Assembly (NCBI RefSeq): GCF_001665625.1
Contig: NZ_LZSY01000009.1
Location: forward strand, 1 to 64,000
Source of the DNA: Mycolicibacterium peregrinum
Lineage (GTDB): Bacteria > Actinomycetota > Actinomycetes > Mycobacteriales > Mycobacteriaceae
Direction: 5' to 3'
DNA: 64,000 bases
In this document: piece by piece, positions 25,795-34,909 of the stretch
How the letters are laid out: each line of letters starts with the position of its first letter
How positions within the stretch are numbered: the first letter of the stretch is position 1
Translations under genes and position numbers: made by a program
The notes under the pieces: generated by a model
What the model was told of the DNA's origin: nothing
Databases searched by the model: none
The model's input: only the letters and a program-made list of their open reading frames with translations

Positions 25795-26838
25795 ATGGCC
25801 AGGCCGCGCCGAGCCACACCCCGCCCGCACACCGCCGGAATGAGTTCGGCGATCAAGCTTCTCGAGCTCGCGGCGCACACGGTACCGATCCCGGCAGCGC
25901 CTCAACCCGTCGTCATCGCCGACTACGGAGCCGGCACCGCGCACAATTCGATGCAACCGATCAACGCCGCCATCGCGGCGGTGCGCAGCCGCACCCGACC
26001 CGAGCACTCGATTCTGGTGACGCACACCGATGTCGCCGACAACGACTTCTCCACGATGTTCCGGATTCTGGAGGAGGATCCGGAGTCCTATCGGTACAGG
26101 GATTCGGCCACCTTCAGTTCGGCGATCGGCCGGTCGTTCTACAGCCAGATCCTGCCGTCGAACAGCGTGCACCTGGGCTGGTCGGCCTGGGCGGTAGCAC
26201 GACTGAGCAAGGTGCCGATGCCGGTCGCCGACCACGTCATCGCGGCCTACAGCAACGACGAGCGGGTGCGCGCCGCCTATGTCAGGCAGGCAGCTCACGA
26301 TTGGCACGAGTTCATCGCCTTCCGCGGCCGCGAACTGTGTCCGGGTGGTCGCCTGGTGGTGTTGACGACGGCAGTGGACGACGACGGTGATTTGGGCTAC
26401 CGCCCGCTGTTCCGCGCCGTCGTCGGTGCGCTGACCGAGCTGATTGCCACCGGTGTGGTGAGCGCCGAGGAGGCGACGCGGATGTCGTTGCCGATCGCGG
26501 GACGGCGTGCCGTGGATTTCACCGCACCGTTCGCCCCGTCGGGGCGGTTCGAGCGGCTTGAGATCCAGCACGTCGAACTGATCGACGCGGAGGACCGAAT
26601 CTTCAATGCTTACCGCAGCGACAGGGACGCAGGCGCTTTCGGCACTCGCTGGGCCGACTTCCTCAAGTTCACGGCATTCGCCGATCTGGGGGCGACGCTC
26701 GAGGGTGGCCTCGACCGGTTGCCGGTGTTCTACGACCGGCTGCATGCGGGCATCGCGGCGCGGCTGTCCGCCGAGCCCGAGGAGATGCGCATCCCGATCG
26801 CCGCGGTGGTGTTGGAGAAGCGCCGGCCGAGCCAGTGA
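25795..26838 (+). CDS. SABATH-family SAM-dependent carboxyl methyltransferase
   Basis: A 347-residue methyltransferase of the SABATH (Methyltransf_7) superfamily, best known for plant salicylate and jasmonate methylation. Diagnostic segments are VIADYGAGTAHNSMQPIN (SAM motif I region), FYSQILPSNSVHLGWSAWAV (the SABATH active-site block) and CPGGRLVVLTT. Mycobacteria have a fatty acid O-methyltransferase of this fold, so a free fatty or aromatic acid is a likely substrate. The ATG at 25795 follows the LapA stop by two bases; ATG 25840 is an alternative. It converges with the IlvX-like gene without any gap. Confidence 0.82.
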   Translation: MARPRRATPRPHTAGMSSAIKLLELAAHTVPIPAAPQPVVIADYGAGTAHNSMQPINAAIAAVRSRTRPEHSILVTHTDVADNDFSTMFRILEEDPESYRYRDSATFSSAIGRSFYSQILPSNSVHLGWSAWAVARLSKVPMPVADHVIAAYSNDERVRAAYVRQAAHDWHEFIAFRGRELCPGGRLVVLTTAVDDDGDLGYRPLFRAVVGALTELIATGVVSAEEATRMSLPIAGRRAVDFTAPFAPSGRFERLEIQHVELIDAEDRIFNAYRSDRDAGAFGTRWADFLKFTAFADLGATLEGGLDRLPVFYDRLHAGIAARLSAEPEEMRIPIAAVVLEKRRPSQ

Positions 26839-28395
26839 TCAAACCGGCGACCAGGCCGGCAGGGCCGCGTCGATCAGATGCGGTCCCGGCTCCGCCAGCG
26901 CCGCGCGGAACTGGTCGGCAAGCTCGTCGGCCGTGGTGGCCCGGGCGGCCGGAACTCCGAATCCCTGTGCTATCGAGGCGAAGTCGATGTCCGGACGACT
27001 CAGATCAAGCAGTGAACGCGACCGTTCCCCGTTGGCCTGAGTCCCCACCCGCAACAACTCGAGCTGCAGGATGGCATACGCGTGGTTGTTCAGGATCACC
27101 ACGGTGACGTCGAGCTGTTCGCGGGCCATCGTCCACAGGGCCGAAATGGTGTATGCGGCACTGCCATCGGACTGCAGGGCGATGACCGGTCGGTCCGGCG
27201 CGGCGATTGCGGCTCCCACCGCGACCGGCAGGCCCTGTCCGATGGCGCCGCCGGTCAGGGTCAGGACATCGTGGCGCGGAGCGGTTGCAGTGGCCGCCGG
27301 CAGAAACACGCCGCTGGTGTTGGCCTCGTCGGAGATGATCGCGTTCTCCGGCAGTAGCGCCGCGATCACCTGCGCCAGGTTCTGTGGATTGAGCGGGCCG
27401 GTGGGCAACTCGGTCGGGACGAGCGGCGGCGGGGCGGGTAGTTCACCGCCCAATTCGTCTGCCAGTGCGGCCAATTCATGCACCGACAGAGCACAGACCT
27501 CGGCACCTTCGGGCACCAGCACACTCGGCTTGCCCGGATAGGCGAAGAACGACACCGGCGATTTCGCGCCGACCAACACCAGATGCGTTGCCCCGGAGAG
27601 TTGTTGGGTGGCCTGCTCGGCCAGGTAGCCGAGCCGCTCGATGGGCGGTACGCCCCGTCCGCGGGCCAGCCGGGCCGGAAAAGTCTCGACCAGCACGCGC
27701 ACCCCGGTTGCCGCACCGATCCGCGCCGCGGCCCGTAGACCCTCCGTGTGGGTCGCGGCACCGCCCAGCAACACCACCGCGCGCTCCCCCTGGGTGCGCA
27801 GCAACTCGGCCGCACGGGCGACATCCAGGAGGCCGGCCGGTCCGTCGCCGACTGGATGTCCGATACCTGTGTCGGGCAAGGTGTTCTGCGGCGCGCTACC
27901 CCAGGAATAGTCGGCGGGCAGGACCAGGGTGGCGACACGTCCGGGCGTGCCAGTCGCGCTCTGCACCGCACCGTGCACGGCGGCATCGAGGTCGGCGGCT
28001 GATTCGGGCCGGTGCACCGAACCGCCCGTCCAGTACCCGAGCGCATCGATGTCGGACTCCAGCGGCGCGTCGAGCGGTTGATGGTAGGTCGCATGATCGC
28101 CGACGACGTTGACCACCGGAGTGAACGCGCGCCGGGCGTTGTGCAGGTTGGCCAGACCGTTGGCCATCCCTGGGCCGAGGTGTAGCAGGGTCGCCGCGGG
28201 AGTGCCGGCGATGCGGGCGTATCCGTCGGCGGCTCCGGTGGCGACGCCTTCGAACAGACACAGCACCGGACGCATGGCCGGAGCGGCATCCAGCGCGGCC
28301 ACGAAATGCATCTCCGAGGTGCCCGGGTTGGCGAAGCACACGTCGACGCCTTCGGCGAGCAGTCGGTTCACCACCACTTCGGCACCGGTGCTCAC
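26839..28395 (-). CDS. ilvX: Acetolactate-synthase-like ThDP enzyme (IlvX family)
   Basis: A 518-residue thiamine-diphosphate enzyme. The activating Glu is in LFEGVATGAADGYAR, and the ThDP/Mg motif runs from QSDGSAAYTISALWTMA to VVILNNHAY. The N-terminal CFANPGTSEMHFVAALD and HLGPGMANGLANLHNARRA closely match mycobacterial IlvX (Rv3509c). Despite the name, IlvX proteins lack the features of the biosynthetic IlvB and may be decarboxylases related to benzoylformate decarboxylase. It starts with GTG. It abuts the SABATH gene tail to tail (26838/26839) and diverges from an SDR gene. Confidence 0.85.
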   Translation of the reverse strand: MSTGAEVVVNRLLAEGVDVCFANPGTSEMHFVAALDAAPAMRPVLCLFEGVATGAADGYARIAGTPAATLLHLGPGMANGLANLHNARRAFTPVVNVVGDHATYHQPLDAPLESDIDALGYWTGGSVHRPESAADLDAAVHGAVQSATGTPGRVATLVLPADYSWGSAPQNTLPDTGIGHPVGDGPAGLLDVARAAELLRTQGERAVVLLGGAATHTEGLRAAARIGAATGVRVLVETFPARLARGRGVPPIERLGYLAEQATQQLSGATHLVLVGAKSPVSFFAYPGKPSVLVPEGAEVCALSVHELAALADELGGELPAPPPLVPTELPTGPLNPQNLAQVIAALLPENAIISDEANTSGVFLPAATATAPRHDVLTLTGGAIGQGLPVAVGAAIAAPDRPVIALQSDGSAAYTISALWTMAREQLDVTVVILNNHAYAILQLELLRVGTQANGERSRSLLDLSRPDIDFASIAQGFGVPAARATTADELADQFRAALAEPGPHLIDAALPAWSPV

Positions 28396-28488
28396 GAGAC
28401 GCTCCCCGCGCCGTTTTCAGTTTTCTGCCAGCCGTTGTGCACCCGTCCATATTGGTCGGCAGGCGCTCGGGATGCCACCACCCAACCT

Positions 28489-28505
28489 TGACTGATTATC
28501 AGTCA
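28489..28505. promoter_or_regulatory. 17-bp palindromic TetR operator
   Basis: TGACTGATTATCAGTCA is a perfect palindrome with 8-base arms around one central T, upstream of the SDR-TetR gene pair and downstream of the divergent ilvX start. Its form is that of a TetR-family site. Autoregulation by the TetR at 29.4 kb is inferred. Confidence 0.65.
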
Positions 28506-28572
28506 GTCTGGCACCGTGGGTCTACATCGTCTACATCGGGTCGACATCCCCACGGGCTGAGCGGAGCCAGAC

Positions 28573-29400
28573 ATGCGACACCGCGGAATCCACCTTTCCG
28601 GCAAGAAGGCTGTGATCACCGGCGCATCGAGCGGGATCGGACGCGAGTTGGCCCTGGCCCTGGCGCAGCGGGGAGCGACGCTCGCGCTCGCGGCCCGCCG
28701 CAAGGATCTGCTCGACGACCTCGCCGAGGAGATTTCGGGCACGGGAGTGCCCCGCCCCGCCGTGCTCCCCGTCGATCTGGCCATCCCCGGTTCCGCAGAC
28801 GAACTCGGCCGCCGGGCCCAGGATGCACTCGGCACGGTGGACATCGCGATCAACAATGCCGGGACCAACCTGACCGGAGCACAATCGCTCGTGGCCGACT
28901 CGGCCGCTGCGCGCGCCGTCTTCGAGGTCAATGTCTGGTCCCCGCTGGCGCTCACCTCCGCACTGCTGCCGGCCATGCGGGCCGCCGATTCCGGTGTGAT
29001 CGTCAACGTCACCTCTACCGTTCAGGCCGTGCCACTCCCCCTGCTCGGCTATTACTCCGCATCCAAAGCTGCTCTGGCCCAGGCGACGAAGTCGCTGCGG
29101 CTGGAGCTGGCCGGGACCGGCATCCGGGTGTTGGAGGTCGTACCCGGTGCGACCGACACAGCGCTGCGCGACATCGATGAGCTGCCGTGGAAGACCACCC
29201 CGCCACCGACGTTGCCGCCGGTGGCGCCTGCGTCCACCGCCGCGGCCATCGTCCGCGGGCTGGAGCGCGGCGCCCGGCGGGTCGTCCATCCACGCTATTC
29301 GCTTCTCCCCCTGGAGGTTCCAGCCTTGGGCCGAATGCTCGCCACAGCGGGCGGCCGGCGGGTCGATACCCGCGGCGCACTGGCTGGGCCAATTCGGTGA
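28573..29400 (+). CDS. SDR family oxidoreductase
   Basis: A 275-residue short-chain dehydrogenase. The cofactor loop is TGASSGIG, NNAG is in INNAGTNLTG, Ser is in VNVTSTVQ, and the catalytic Tyr/Lys is in YSASK. The C-terminal part (VPGATDTALRDI, ERGARRVVHPRYSLLPLEVP) resembles membrane-associated or long-chain SDRs. Its stop overlaps the start of the downstream TetR gene as GTGA, and the 17-bp palindrome upstream suggests the pair is autoregulated. It diverges from the IlvX-like gene. The substrate is not deducible. Confidence 0.88.
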   Translation: MRHRGIHLSGKKAVITGASSGIGRELALALAQRGATLALAARRKDLLDDLAEEISGTGVPRPAVLPVDLAIPGSADELGRRAQDALGTVDIAINNAGTNLTGAQSLVADSAAARAVFEVNVWSPLALTSALLPAMRAADSGVIVNVTSTVQAVPLPLLGYYSASKAALAQATKSLRLELAGTGIRVLEVVPGATDTALRDIDELPWKTTPPPTLPPVAPASTAAAIVRGLERGARRVVHPRYSLLPLEVPALGRMLATAGGRRVDTRGALAGPIR

Positions 29401-30041
29401 CCGCGCAAGCCAAGTCGACCGATCGGCGTCAGCTCATCATCGATGCGGCCCGGAGACTTTTCGCGACGCGGCCCTACGATCAGGTCACCACAGCACAAGT
29501 CGCCAAGGATGCCGGGGTGGCCTACGGCTTGATCGCCCACCATTTCACCCACAAACGTGGCCTGTATCTGGCGGTGATGAACGAGATTGCCGAGGAGATC
29601 GCCGCGGTTCAGACCGCCGCCGCACCGCCGGGTGCGAGCCTGGCAGATCAGTTACGCCATGCCCTGCGCAGCCATATCGCCCACATCGATTCGTACTCGG
29701 GCAGTTTCGTCGCGCTGCTGCGGGGCGCGCTGGGCGCCGATCCCGAACATCAGTCGGCCGTCGAACACCTCCGATGGTTGGGCGCCCAGAGAATTCTGTC
29801 GGCCCTGGGCATCACCGAGCCCATCACGTCAACCCTGCGCACCGCCATGCACGGTTGGATCGGTTTCCTCGACGAGATGATGATCGACCGCATCACCCAC
29901 CACGATGTGGACATCGATGTCCTCGTCGACCTCGCCGCTGCCGCGTTGGCCGTTACGTTGCGTACCGCAGCCGCACTCGACGATTCCATCATCTACACCT
30001 CCGAGGCGACGGCCGCCATCGACGCGATCACGCGAGGCTGA
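29397..30041 (+). CDS. TetR family transcriptional regulator
   Basis: A 214-residue TetR regulator. The helix-turn-helix is at about residues 10-56 (RRQLIIDAARRLFATRPYDQ, VTTAQVAKDAGVAYGLIAHH). The start is GTG at 29397, overlapping the preceding SDR stop (GTGA), so it is coupled to that gene. The most likely target is the perfect palindrome at 28489-28505 in front of the operon. It converges on the PucR-type gene with about 60 bp between. Confidence 0.9.
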   Translation: MTAQAKSTDRRQLIIDAARRLFATRPYDQVTTAQVAKDAGVAYGLIAHHFTHKRGLYLAVMNEIAEEIAAVQTAAAPPGASLADQLRHALRSHIAHIDSYSGSFVALLRGALGADPEHQSAVEHLRWLGAQRILSALGITEPITSTLRTAMHGWIGFLDEMMIDRITHHDVDIDVLVDLAAAALAVTLRTAAALDDSIIYTSEATAAIDAITRG

Positions 30042-30103
30042 GCGGGGCAACGGCCCAGCTCATACACCGAAGCGGAGCGGGATGGCCAGCGGCCCAGACC
30101 CCA

Positions 30104-31915
30104 CTACCGCCCGGCGTCGGGTAGATGACGGGTGGCGACGTCGTGCACCATCAATGCAGATGAAAACTCCATGGCGGTCGCCGGATCGGCAAGGTTCACC
30201 TCGCACAACTGCTCGATGCGTCGAAGTCGTTGCGCGACGGTGTTGGAATGGATCACCAGCGCCTTGGCGGTCGCGTTGCGGTCATGCCTGTTTGCGAAGT
30301 AGCTCCGCAACGTCGTCATCAACTCGGTGCGATGGTTCGCGTCATAGTCGATCACCGGCTTGAGAGTTCGAGCGGCGAACGCCGCGAGTTTGGCCGGCTC
30401 GTTCAGTTGGAGCAGCAATCCGACGAGACCGAGATCCTCGAGGGTGACGGTAGTGCCGGATCTGCCGCCCTGCAGCGCGATATCCAACGCTCCCTTGGCA
30501 ATGTGGTAGGCCTCGCCCACGCTGTCGGCGCAGGACGCAGCGACGGCGGCAGTGGCCGTGATCTCCTGTGAAACTTGGGCAATCGCTCGCTGGACTATGA
30601 CGCCGGGCGGGTCGCTGGTGTCAGACGCCTCCGGCCACAGCGTGACGAGCATGCCGCCGTGCATCGCCGCCAACGGCTTCGGCCGGTAGGCCGAGCTCAA
30701 CTCCGTCACCGCCGCCAGTGCACGCTGCCACGCCAGGCGGGCGGCCACGTCGGTGGACCCGGTCAGCGTTGCCACGATTGCGACGTGAGGGATGCTGAGG
30801 TCATGACCAAGCCGGCGGGCACGGGTCAACAAGGGGTTGGACAGGGATCCACTGCTGGACAACACATCGGTCAGCAACTCCCCGCTGAGCCGCCTTTCCA
30901 CCTCGGCCGCCGTCTGTTCTCGCAGCAGCTCGACCGATATCACGATGGACGCGTGTTCGACGGCCCGAACCTGGAGTGGGTCAAGCGTTTCGGCGTCGCC
31001 CGGGAACCAGATTCGTGCGGCCACTTCTGTTCCCAACCGCACGCGGGCAACGAGCCACCCACCGAGGTCGCCGTCGACATCGGCGACAGCCTCGACCGTC
31101 GCCGTGGCCTCGGTAGACATGCATTCGGCCGCTGCCGAACGTGCTGCGGGAGTGGGAAATTCGATAACGTCCCCAGTGCGGGCCAGCTCAGCTTGGCGCC
31201 CGTCATCGATCAGCACCGGTCGGCCGATGAGATCGCTCAGCGCGGCAGCGATCCCAGTGATCCCACCGGAACGCAATGTGACCGCCAACAGCCGCTCGTG
31301 GATCTGTTCTGATCGCGCCAACGCGTCGCGTTGTTCACGCAATGAGCCCGTGAGCGTGCGCAACTCGTCGAGACGGCGAGCGGAAGTGACTGCGATAGCT
31401 GCATGGTTGGCCAACAGGATCAGCCGCTCGATCTCATACCGAGTGAATGTGTGCACTGAGGCGTAGTAGCCGTTAAGGGTCCCCAGTATGTCAGCGCCGG
31501 CCACCAGCGGTACCGCCACGATGGCACGGTATCCCTGTTCTTGTGCGACGCCGGCCCAGAGCGCGAACTCAGGCTCGCCGCGCACGTCCCGAATGGACAC
31601 GGGTTCGCCCCGATGGAATGCCCGGCTCGAGGGTGATCCGCTGTCGAGCCGGATCGGCCTGTCGGAATTGACTCGTTGGACGTACTCCTCCGACAAACCG
31701 CTCCATCCCTGAACCACCAGCCGATCACGATTCGAATCGGGGATGAGGACACCGCAGAAGTCGAAACCCAGCAGTGTCCGCGCTGTGTCGGCAACCAGAC
31801 AGAGCACCTCCCGCAAATCGGTATCGGCACAGGCCTGAGCGCTAAGAGTCCTTAGCGCTGCCAGCCACGTCACCAGTTCCGCACCGGGCCGTTGATTGTC
31901 CGTCGAGGAAGCCAC
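30104..31915 (-). CDS. PucR/CdaR-type regulator with GAF domain
   Basis: A 603-residue transcription factor. A GAF sensor domain occupies about residues 35-170 (LREVLCLVADTARTLLGFDF, GYRAIVAVPLVAGADILGTL). A central GGDEF-like/CdaR region follows. The C-terminal PucR helix-turn-helix is at about residues 535-585 (LMTTLRSYFANRHDRNATAK, IHSNTVAQRLRRIEQL). Such regulators usually activate catabolic genes on sensing a substrate. The GTG at 31915 is chosen because a longer reading from 32050 would run into the divergent aldehyde dehydrogenase gene. The perfect inverted repeat between the two genes is its probable binding site. Confidence 0.88.
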   Translation of the reverse strand: MASSTDNQRPGAELVTWLAALRTLSAQACADTDLREVLCLVADTARTLLGFDFCGVLIPDSNRDRLVVQGWSGLSEEYVQRVNSDRPIRLDSGSPSSRAFHRGEPVSIRDVRGEPEFALWAGVAQEQGYRAIVAVPLVAGADILGTLNGYYASVHTFTRYEIERLILLANHAAIAVTSARRLDELRTLTGSLREQRDALARSEQIHERLLAVTLRSGGITGIAAALSDLIGRPVLIDDGRQAELARTGDVIEFPTPAARSAAAECMSTEATATVEAVADVDGDLGGWLVARVRLGTEVAARIWFPGDAETLDPLQVRAVEHASIVISVELLREQTAAEVERRLSGELLTDVLSSSGSLSNPLLTRARRLGHDLSIPHVAIVATLTGSTDVAARLAWQRALAAVTELSSAYRPKPLAAMHGGMLVTLWPEASDTSDPPGVIVQRAIAQVSQEITATAAVAASCADSVGEAYHIAKGALDIALQGGRSGTTVTLEDLGLVGLLLQLNEPAKLAAFAARTLKPVIDYDANHRTELMTTLRSYFANRHDRNATAKALVIHSNTVAQRLRRIEQLCEVNLADPATAMEFSSALMVHDVATRHLPDAGR

Positions 31916-31945
31916 GCGATCAGTGTGCCGTAGCCCGAGGTGTCG

Positions 31946-31980
31946 CGCGAGACATAAATTGAGAAGAATTATGTCTCGCG
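31946..31980. promoter_or_regulatory. Perfect 12-bp inverted repeat, probable PucR operator
   Basis: CGCGAGACATAA (31946-31957) and TTATGTCTCGCG (31969-31980) are exact reverse complements separated by 11 bases. They lie in the 107-bp gap between the PucR-type regulator and the catabolic operon. An AT-rich core inside a GC-rich genome adds weight. Binding by the adjacent regulator is inferred. Confidence 0.65.
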
Positions 31981-32022
31981 AAACATTGAACGGCTGCGTC
32001 GGTGTGACGACACTCATGTTCC

Positions 32023-33522
32023 ATGACCCACGTCTCACTGGAGAGCACATCCCCCGCGCCGACTTCGGCCGTTCAGCCCGGCCAGTTTCGCGACATTCTC
32101 AACCCCGCCACCGGCGAGGTCATCGCCACGCTTCCAGAACACGGCGAGCGCGAAGTGGACGCCGCAGTTTCCGCCGCGCGCAGGGCATTCGAGGTCGGGC
32201 CGTGGCCGAGTATGGTCCGCAGCGACCGCGCCAAACTCCTGCTGCACATCGCCGATGCCATCGAGAACTCCAGTGAGACGCTCTACAGCCTCGAAACCCG
32301 CAACAATGGCCGGCCGATCACCGAGACCCGGGCGCAGCTGTCCCGAGTACCGGAATGGTTCCGGTACAACGCCGGACTGTTGGCTGCTCAGCGCCAGGCC
32401 GTACTTCCTGGGGATGGCCCCTACCTCTCTTATCAGCAACGGCTGCCGCTCGGCGTGTGTGGCATCATCACCCCGTTCAACCATCCGATGCTCATCTTGG
32501 CGCGCAGCCTGTCAGCGGCGCTGGCCAACGGAAACACCGTGGTGGTCAAGCCATCCGAGCTGACTCCGCTCACTACCCTGGCCCTCGCCGACATCCTCGC
32601 CGAGGCGGGGTTGCCCGACGGTGTACTGAACGTCGTCACAGGTGCCCGCGCGGCCGGCGAGCGTCTGACCCACCATCCTGATATCGCCAAGATCACGCTC
32701 ACCGGTGGCACCGAGGCCGGCCGCTCGGCGGCGGTCGCGACGGCGTCGCGGTTCGCCCGCATCACGGCCGAACTCGGCGGCAAGACGCCGGTGCTGCTGT
32801 TCGACGACGTCGACCCCGCCATCGCCGCGGAGGGCGCGGCATTCGCGGCTTTCGTCGCGGCCGGTCAGTCGTGCGTGGCCGGTTCGCGATTCCTGGTGCA
32901 GCGCGGCATCTACGACGAATTCGTCGATGCCCTCGCCGCCCGCGCACAGGCGATTCGACTCGGTGATCCGGCATTGCCCGCCACGCAGATGGGGCCACTC
33001 ATCAGCGCCCGCCAGCGCGACAAGGTGGTGGCCCTGATCGAGAGCGGCCTCGATGAGGGCGCCACTCTCAAGGCCGGCGGCCGGACCCCTTCTCTACCAA
33101 GCCCATTCGACCACGGATTCTTCCTGTCGCCCACCGTGCTCTCGGACGCCACCATGACCATGACCGTCGCGCGTGAAGAGATCTTCGGTCCGGTGGCGGT
33201 GGTCATTCCCTTCGATGACGAGCGCCACGCCGTCCACATGGCCAACGACAACCCCTACGGGCTTGGTGCCGGCCTGTGGACCACCGACGTAAGCCGGGCA
33301 CACCGGGTCGCAGCCCAGATCAACGCGGGCATGGTGTGGGTCAACGACCACCACCGCCTCGAACCGTCACTGCCCTGGGGCGGCATCAAGGAGTCCGGAT
33401 CCGGAAAAGACGCCGGCACAGAATCATTCGAGGATTTCTCCTGGGTGAAGACGATCGTGGTGCGCACCGCGGCCGACCACGTCGACTGGTATGGCGACCA
33501 GCCGCAGCGCCGCCTCAACTGA
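32023..33522 (+). CDS. Aldehyde dehydrogenase
   Basis: A 499-residue NAD(P)-dependent aldehyde dehydrogenase. The catalytic Cys is in GQSCVAGS and the general-base Glu in ELGGKTP. GIITPFNHPM and KPSELTPLT form the cofactor site, and EEIFGPV is also present. Its overall look is closest to semialdehyde dehydrogenases of aromatic meta-cleavage pathways and betaine-aldehyde types. It is the first gene of the catabolic operon, divergent from the PucR regulator, and probably oxidises an aliphatic semialdehyde late in the pathway. The MFS gene follows after 31 bp. Confidence 0.9.
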   Translation: MTHVSLESTSPAPTSAVQPGQFRDILNPATGEVIATLPEHGEREVDAAVSAARRAFEVGPWPSMVRSDRAKLLLHIADAIENSSETLYSLETRNNGRPITETRAQLSRVPEWFRYNAGLLAAQRQAVLPGDGPYLSYQQRLPLGVCGIITPFNHPMLILARSLSAALANGNTVVVKPSELTPLTTLALADILAEAGLPDGVLNVVTGARAAGERLTHHPDIAKITLTGGTEAGRSAAVATASRFARITAELGGKTPVLLFDDVDPAIAAEGAAFAAFVAAGQSCVAGSRFLVQRGIYDEFVDALAARAQAIRLGDPALPATQMGPLISARQRDKVVALIESGLDEGATLKAGGRTPSLPSPFDHGFFLSPTVLSDATMTMTVAREEIFGPVAVVIPFDDERHAVHMANDNPYGLGAGLWTTDVSRAHRVAAQINAGMVWVNDHHRLEPSLPWGGIKESGSGKDAGTESFEDFSWVKTIVVRTAADHVDWYGDQPQRRLN

Positions 33523-33553
33523 CCCTTCCCCGAAAACCTCGAAAGGAACATCC

Positions 33554-34909
33554 ATGTCCACCGGACGTTGGCATCAGGACATCACCCGAACACAATGGCT
33601 CGTTCTGGCGGGCACCACCTTGGGGTGGGGACTCGACGGCTTCGCAGGTAGTCTCTACGTGCTCGTTCTGGGTCCGGCCATGAACGAACTCCTTCCCAAC
33701 AGCGGGATCGGCACTGACGGAGCGGCAATCGGCTTCTACGGCGGGCTGACCGTCGCGCTGTTCCTCACCGGCTGGGCCACCGGAGGCATCCTCTTCGGGA
33801 TGCTCGCCGACTACTTCGGCCGCACCCGGGTGTTGTCGGTCGGCATCCTTACCTACGCCGTTTTCAGCGCTCTGGCGGTGTTCGCCGAAACCTGGTGGCA
33901 ACTCGGCATTCTGCGCTTCATCGCGGGCCTCGGCTCCGGGGTCGAGGCCCCGGTGGGCGCGGCACTCATCGCAGAATCCTGGCGCAACCGCTTCCGGGCC
34001 CGTGCAGGCGGGGTCATGATGGCCGGATACGCGGCCGGGTTCTTCATGGCAGCCGCGGCGTACGCGCTGCTCGGCGATCACGGCTGGCGCGCCATGATGC
34101 TGCTCGCAGGCATCCCGGCCCTAGTGGTCTGGTTCATCCGCCGCTACGTACCCGAGCCGCCCGAGATCGGCGCCCATCTGCAGGCCCGAAAGGAACGGAA
34201 AGCGCTCGGCCGAAACCACGATCACGATCGATTCGTGCTGCGGCGTCTCTTCACTCCCCCGATGCTGCACCCGATGCTGGTGTGCACCGCACTGGCTACC
34301 GGAGCACTCATCTCGTTCTGGAGTGTATCCACCTGGTACCCGCAAATCATCCGGCAGATGACCACCGCTGACGGCCTGGGCCGAGCCGTAGCCGACCACC
34401 GGGTCGCGGTGGCAGCCATGCTCTTCAATGCCGGCGGTATCATCGGTTATGCCGCATGGGGTTTCATCGCTGACGCCATCGGGCGGAAGAAAGCCTTCCT
34501 GATCAGCTTCGTGGTCTCGGCCGCCGCGATCGCTTGGGCGTTCCCGATCGACCGCAGCTACACCGAGATGCTCGTGGCCATGCCCCTCCTCGGCTTCGGC
34601 TTGTTCGGCGCGCTGTCGGGCACCTTCATCTACGGTCCAGAACTGTTCCCGCCCAGTGTGCGCGCCACCGCGCTGGCGATCTGCAACAGCGTGGGCCGCT
34701 ACATCACCGCACTGGGACCTTTCACCGCAGGTGTGGTCGCCGCCTCGTGGTTCGGCGGAAACCTCGGCATCGCCACGGCATCGGTGTCTGCGATCGGCCT
34801 GATCGCCGTCGTCGGTCTTGCTTTCGCGCGCGAAACCCGCGGCGAGCCAATGCCGGTCGACCACAACGCCGTCCAAGACCTTCCACTGAGCGAAAAGAGC
34901 GCGTCATGA
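33554..34909 (+). CDS. MFS transporter (aromatic acid:H+ symporter-like)
   Basis: A 451-residue 12-helix major facilitator permease. The loop 2-3 motif is GMLADYFGRTRVLSVG and the repeat after helix 8 is GFIADAIGRKKAFL. The N-terminus (TLGWGLDGFAGSLYVLVLGP) resembles the AAHS/sugar-porter-like aromatic acid importers, in which an Asp in TM1 is needed for transport. The ATG at 33554 has a GAAAGGAA Shine-Dalgarno. Its stop overlaps the FAD monooxygenase start (ATGA). It presumably imports the compound the operon degrades. Confidence 0.88.
   Translation: MSTGRWHQDITRTQWLVLAGTTLGWGLDGFAGSLYVLVLGPAMNELLPNSGIGTDGAAIGFYGGLTVALFLTGWATGGILFGMLADYFGRTRVLSVGILTYAVFSALAVFAETWWQLGILRFIAGLGSGVEAPVGAALIAESWRNRFRARAGGVMMAGYAAGFFMAAAAYALLGDHGWRAMMLLAGIPALVVWFIRRYVPEPPEIGAHLQARKERKALGRNHDHDRFVLRRLFTPPMLHPMLVCTALATGALISFWSVSTWYPQIIRQMTTADGLGRAVADHRVAVAAMLFNAGGIIGYAAWGFIADAIGRKKAFLISFVVSAAAIAWAFPIDRSYTEMLVAMPLLGFGLFGALSGTFIYGPELFPPSVRATALAICNSVGRYITALGPFTAGVVAASWFGGNLGIATASVSAIGLIAVVGLAFARETRGEPMPVDHNAVQDLPLSEKSAS

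Noticed and set aside
31916..32050. Longer reading of the PucR-type gene starting at 32050
   Set aside because: It would overlap the start of the divergent aldehyde dehydrogenase gene and the perfect inverted repeat; the added residues look unlike a protein N-terminus.
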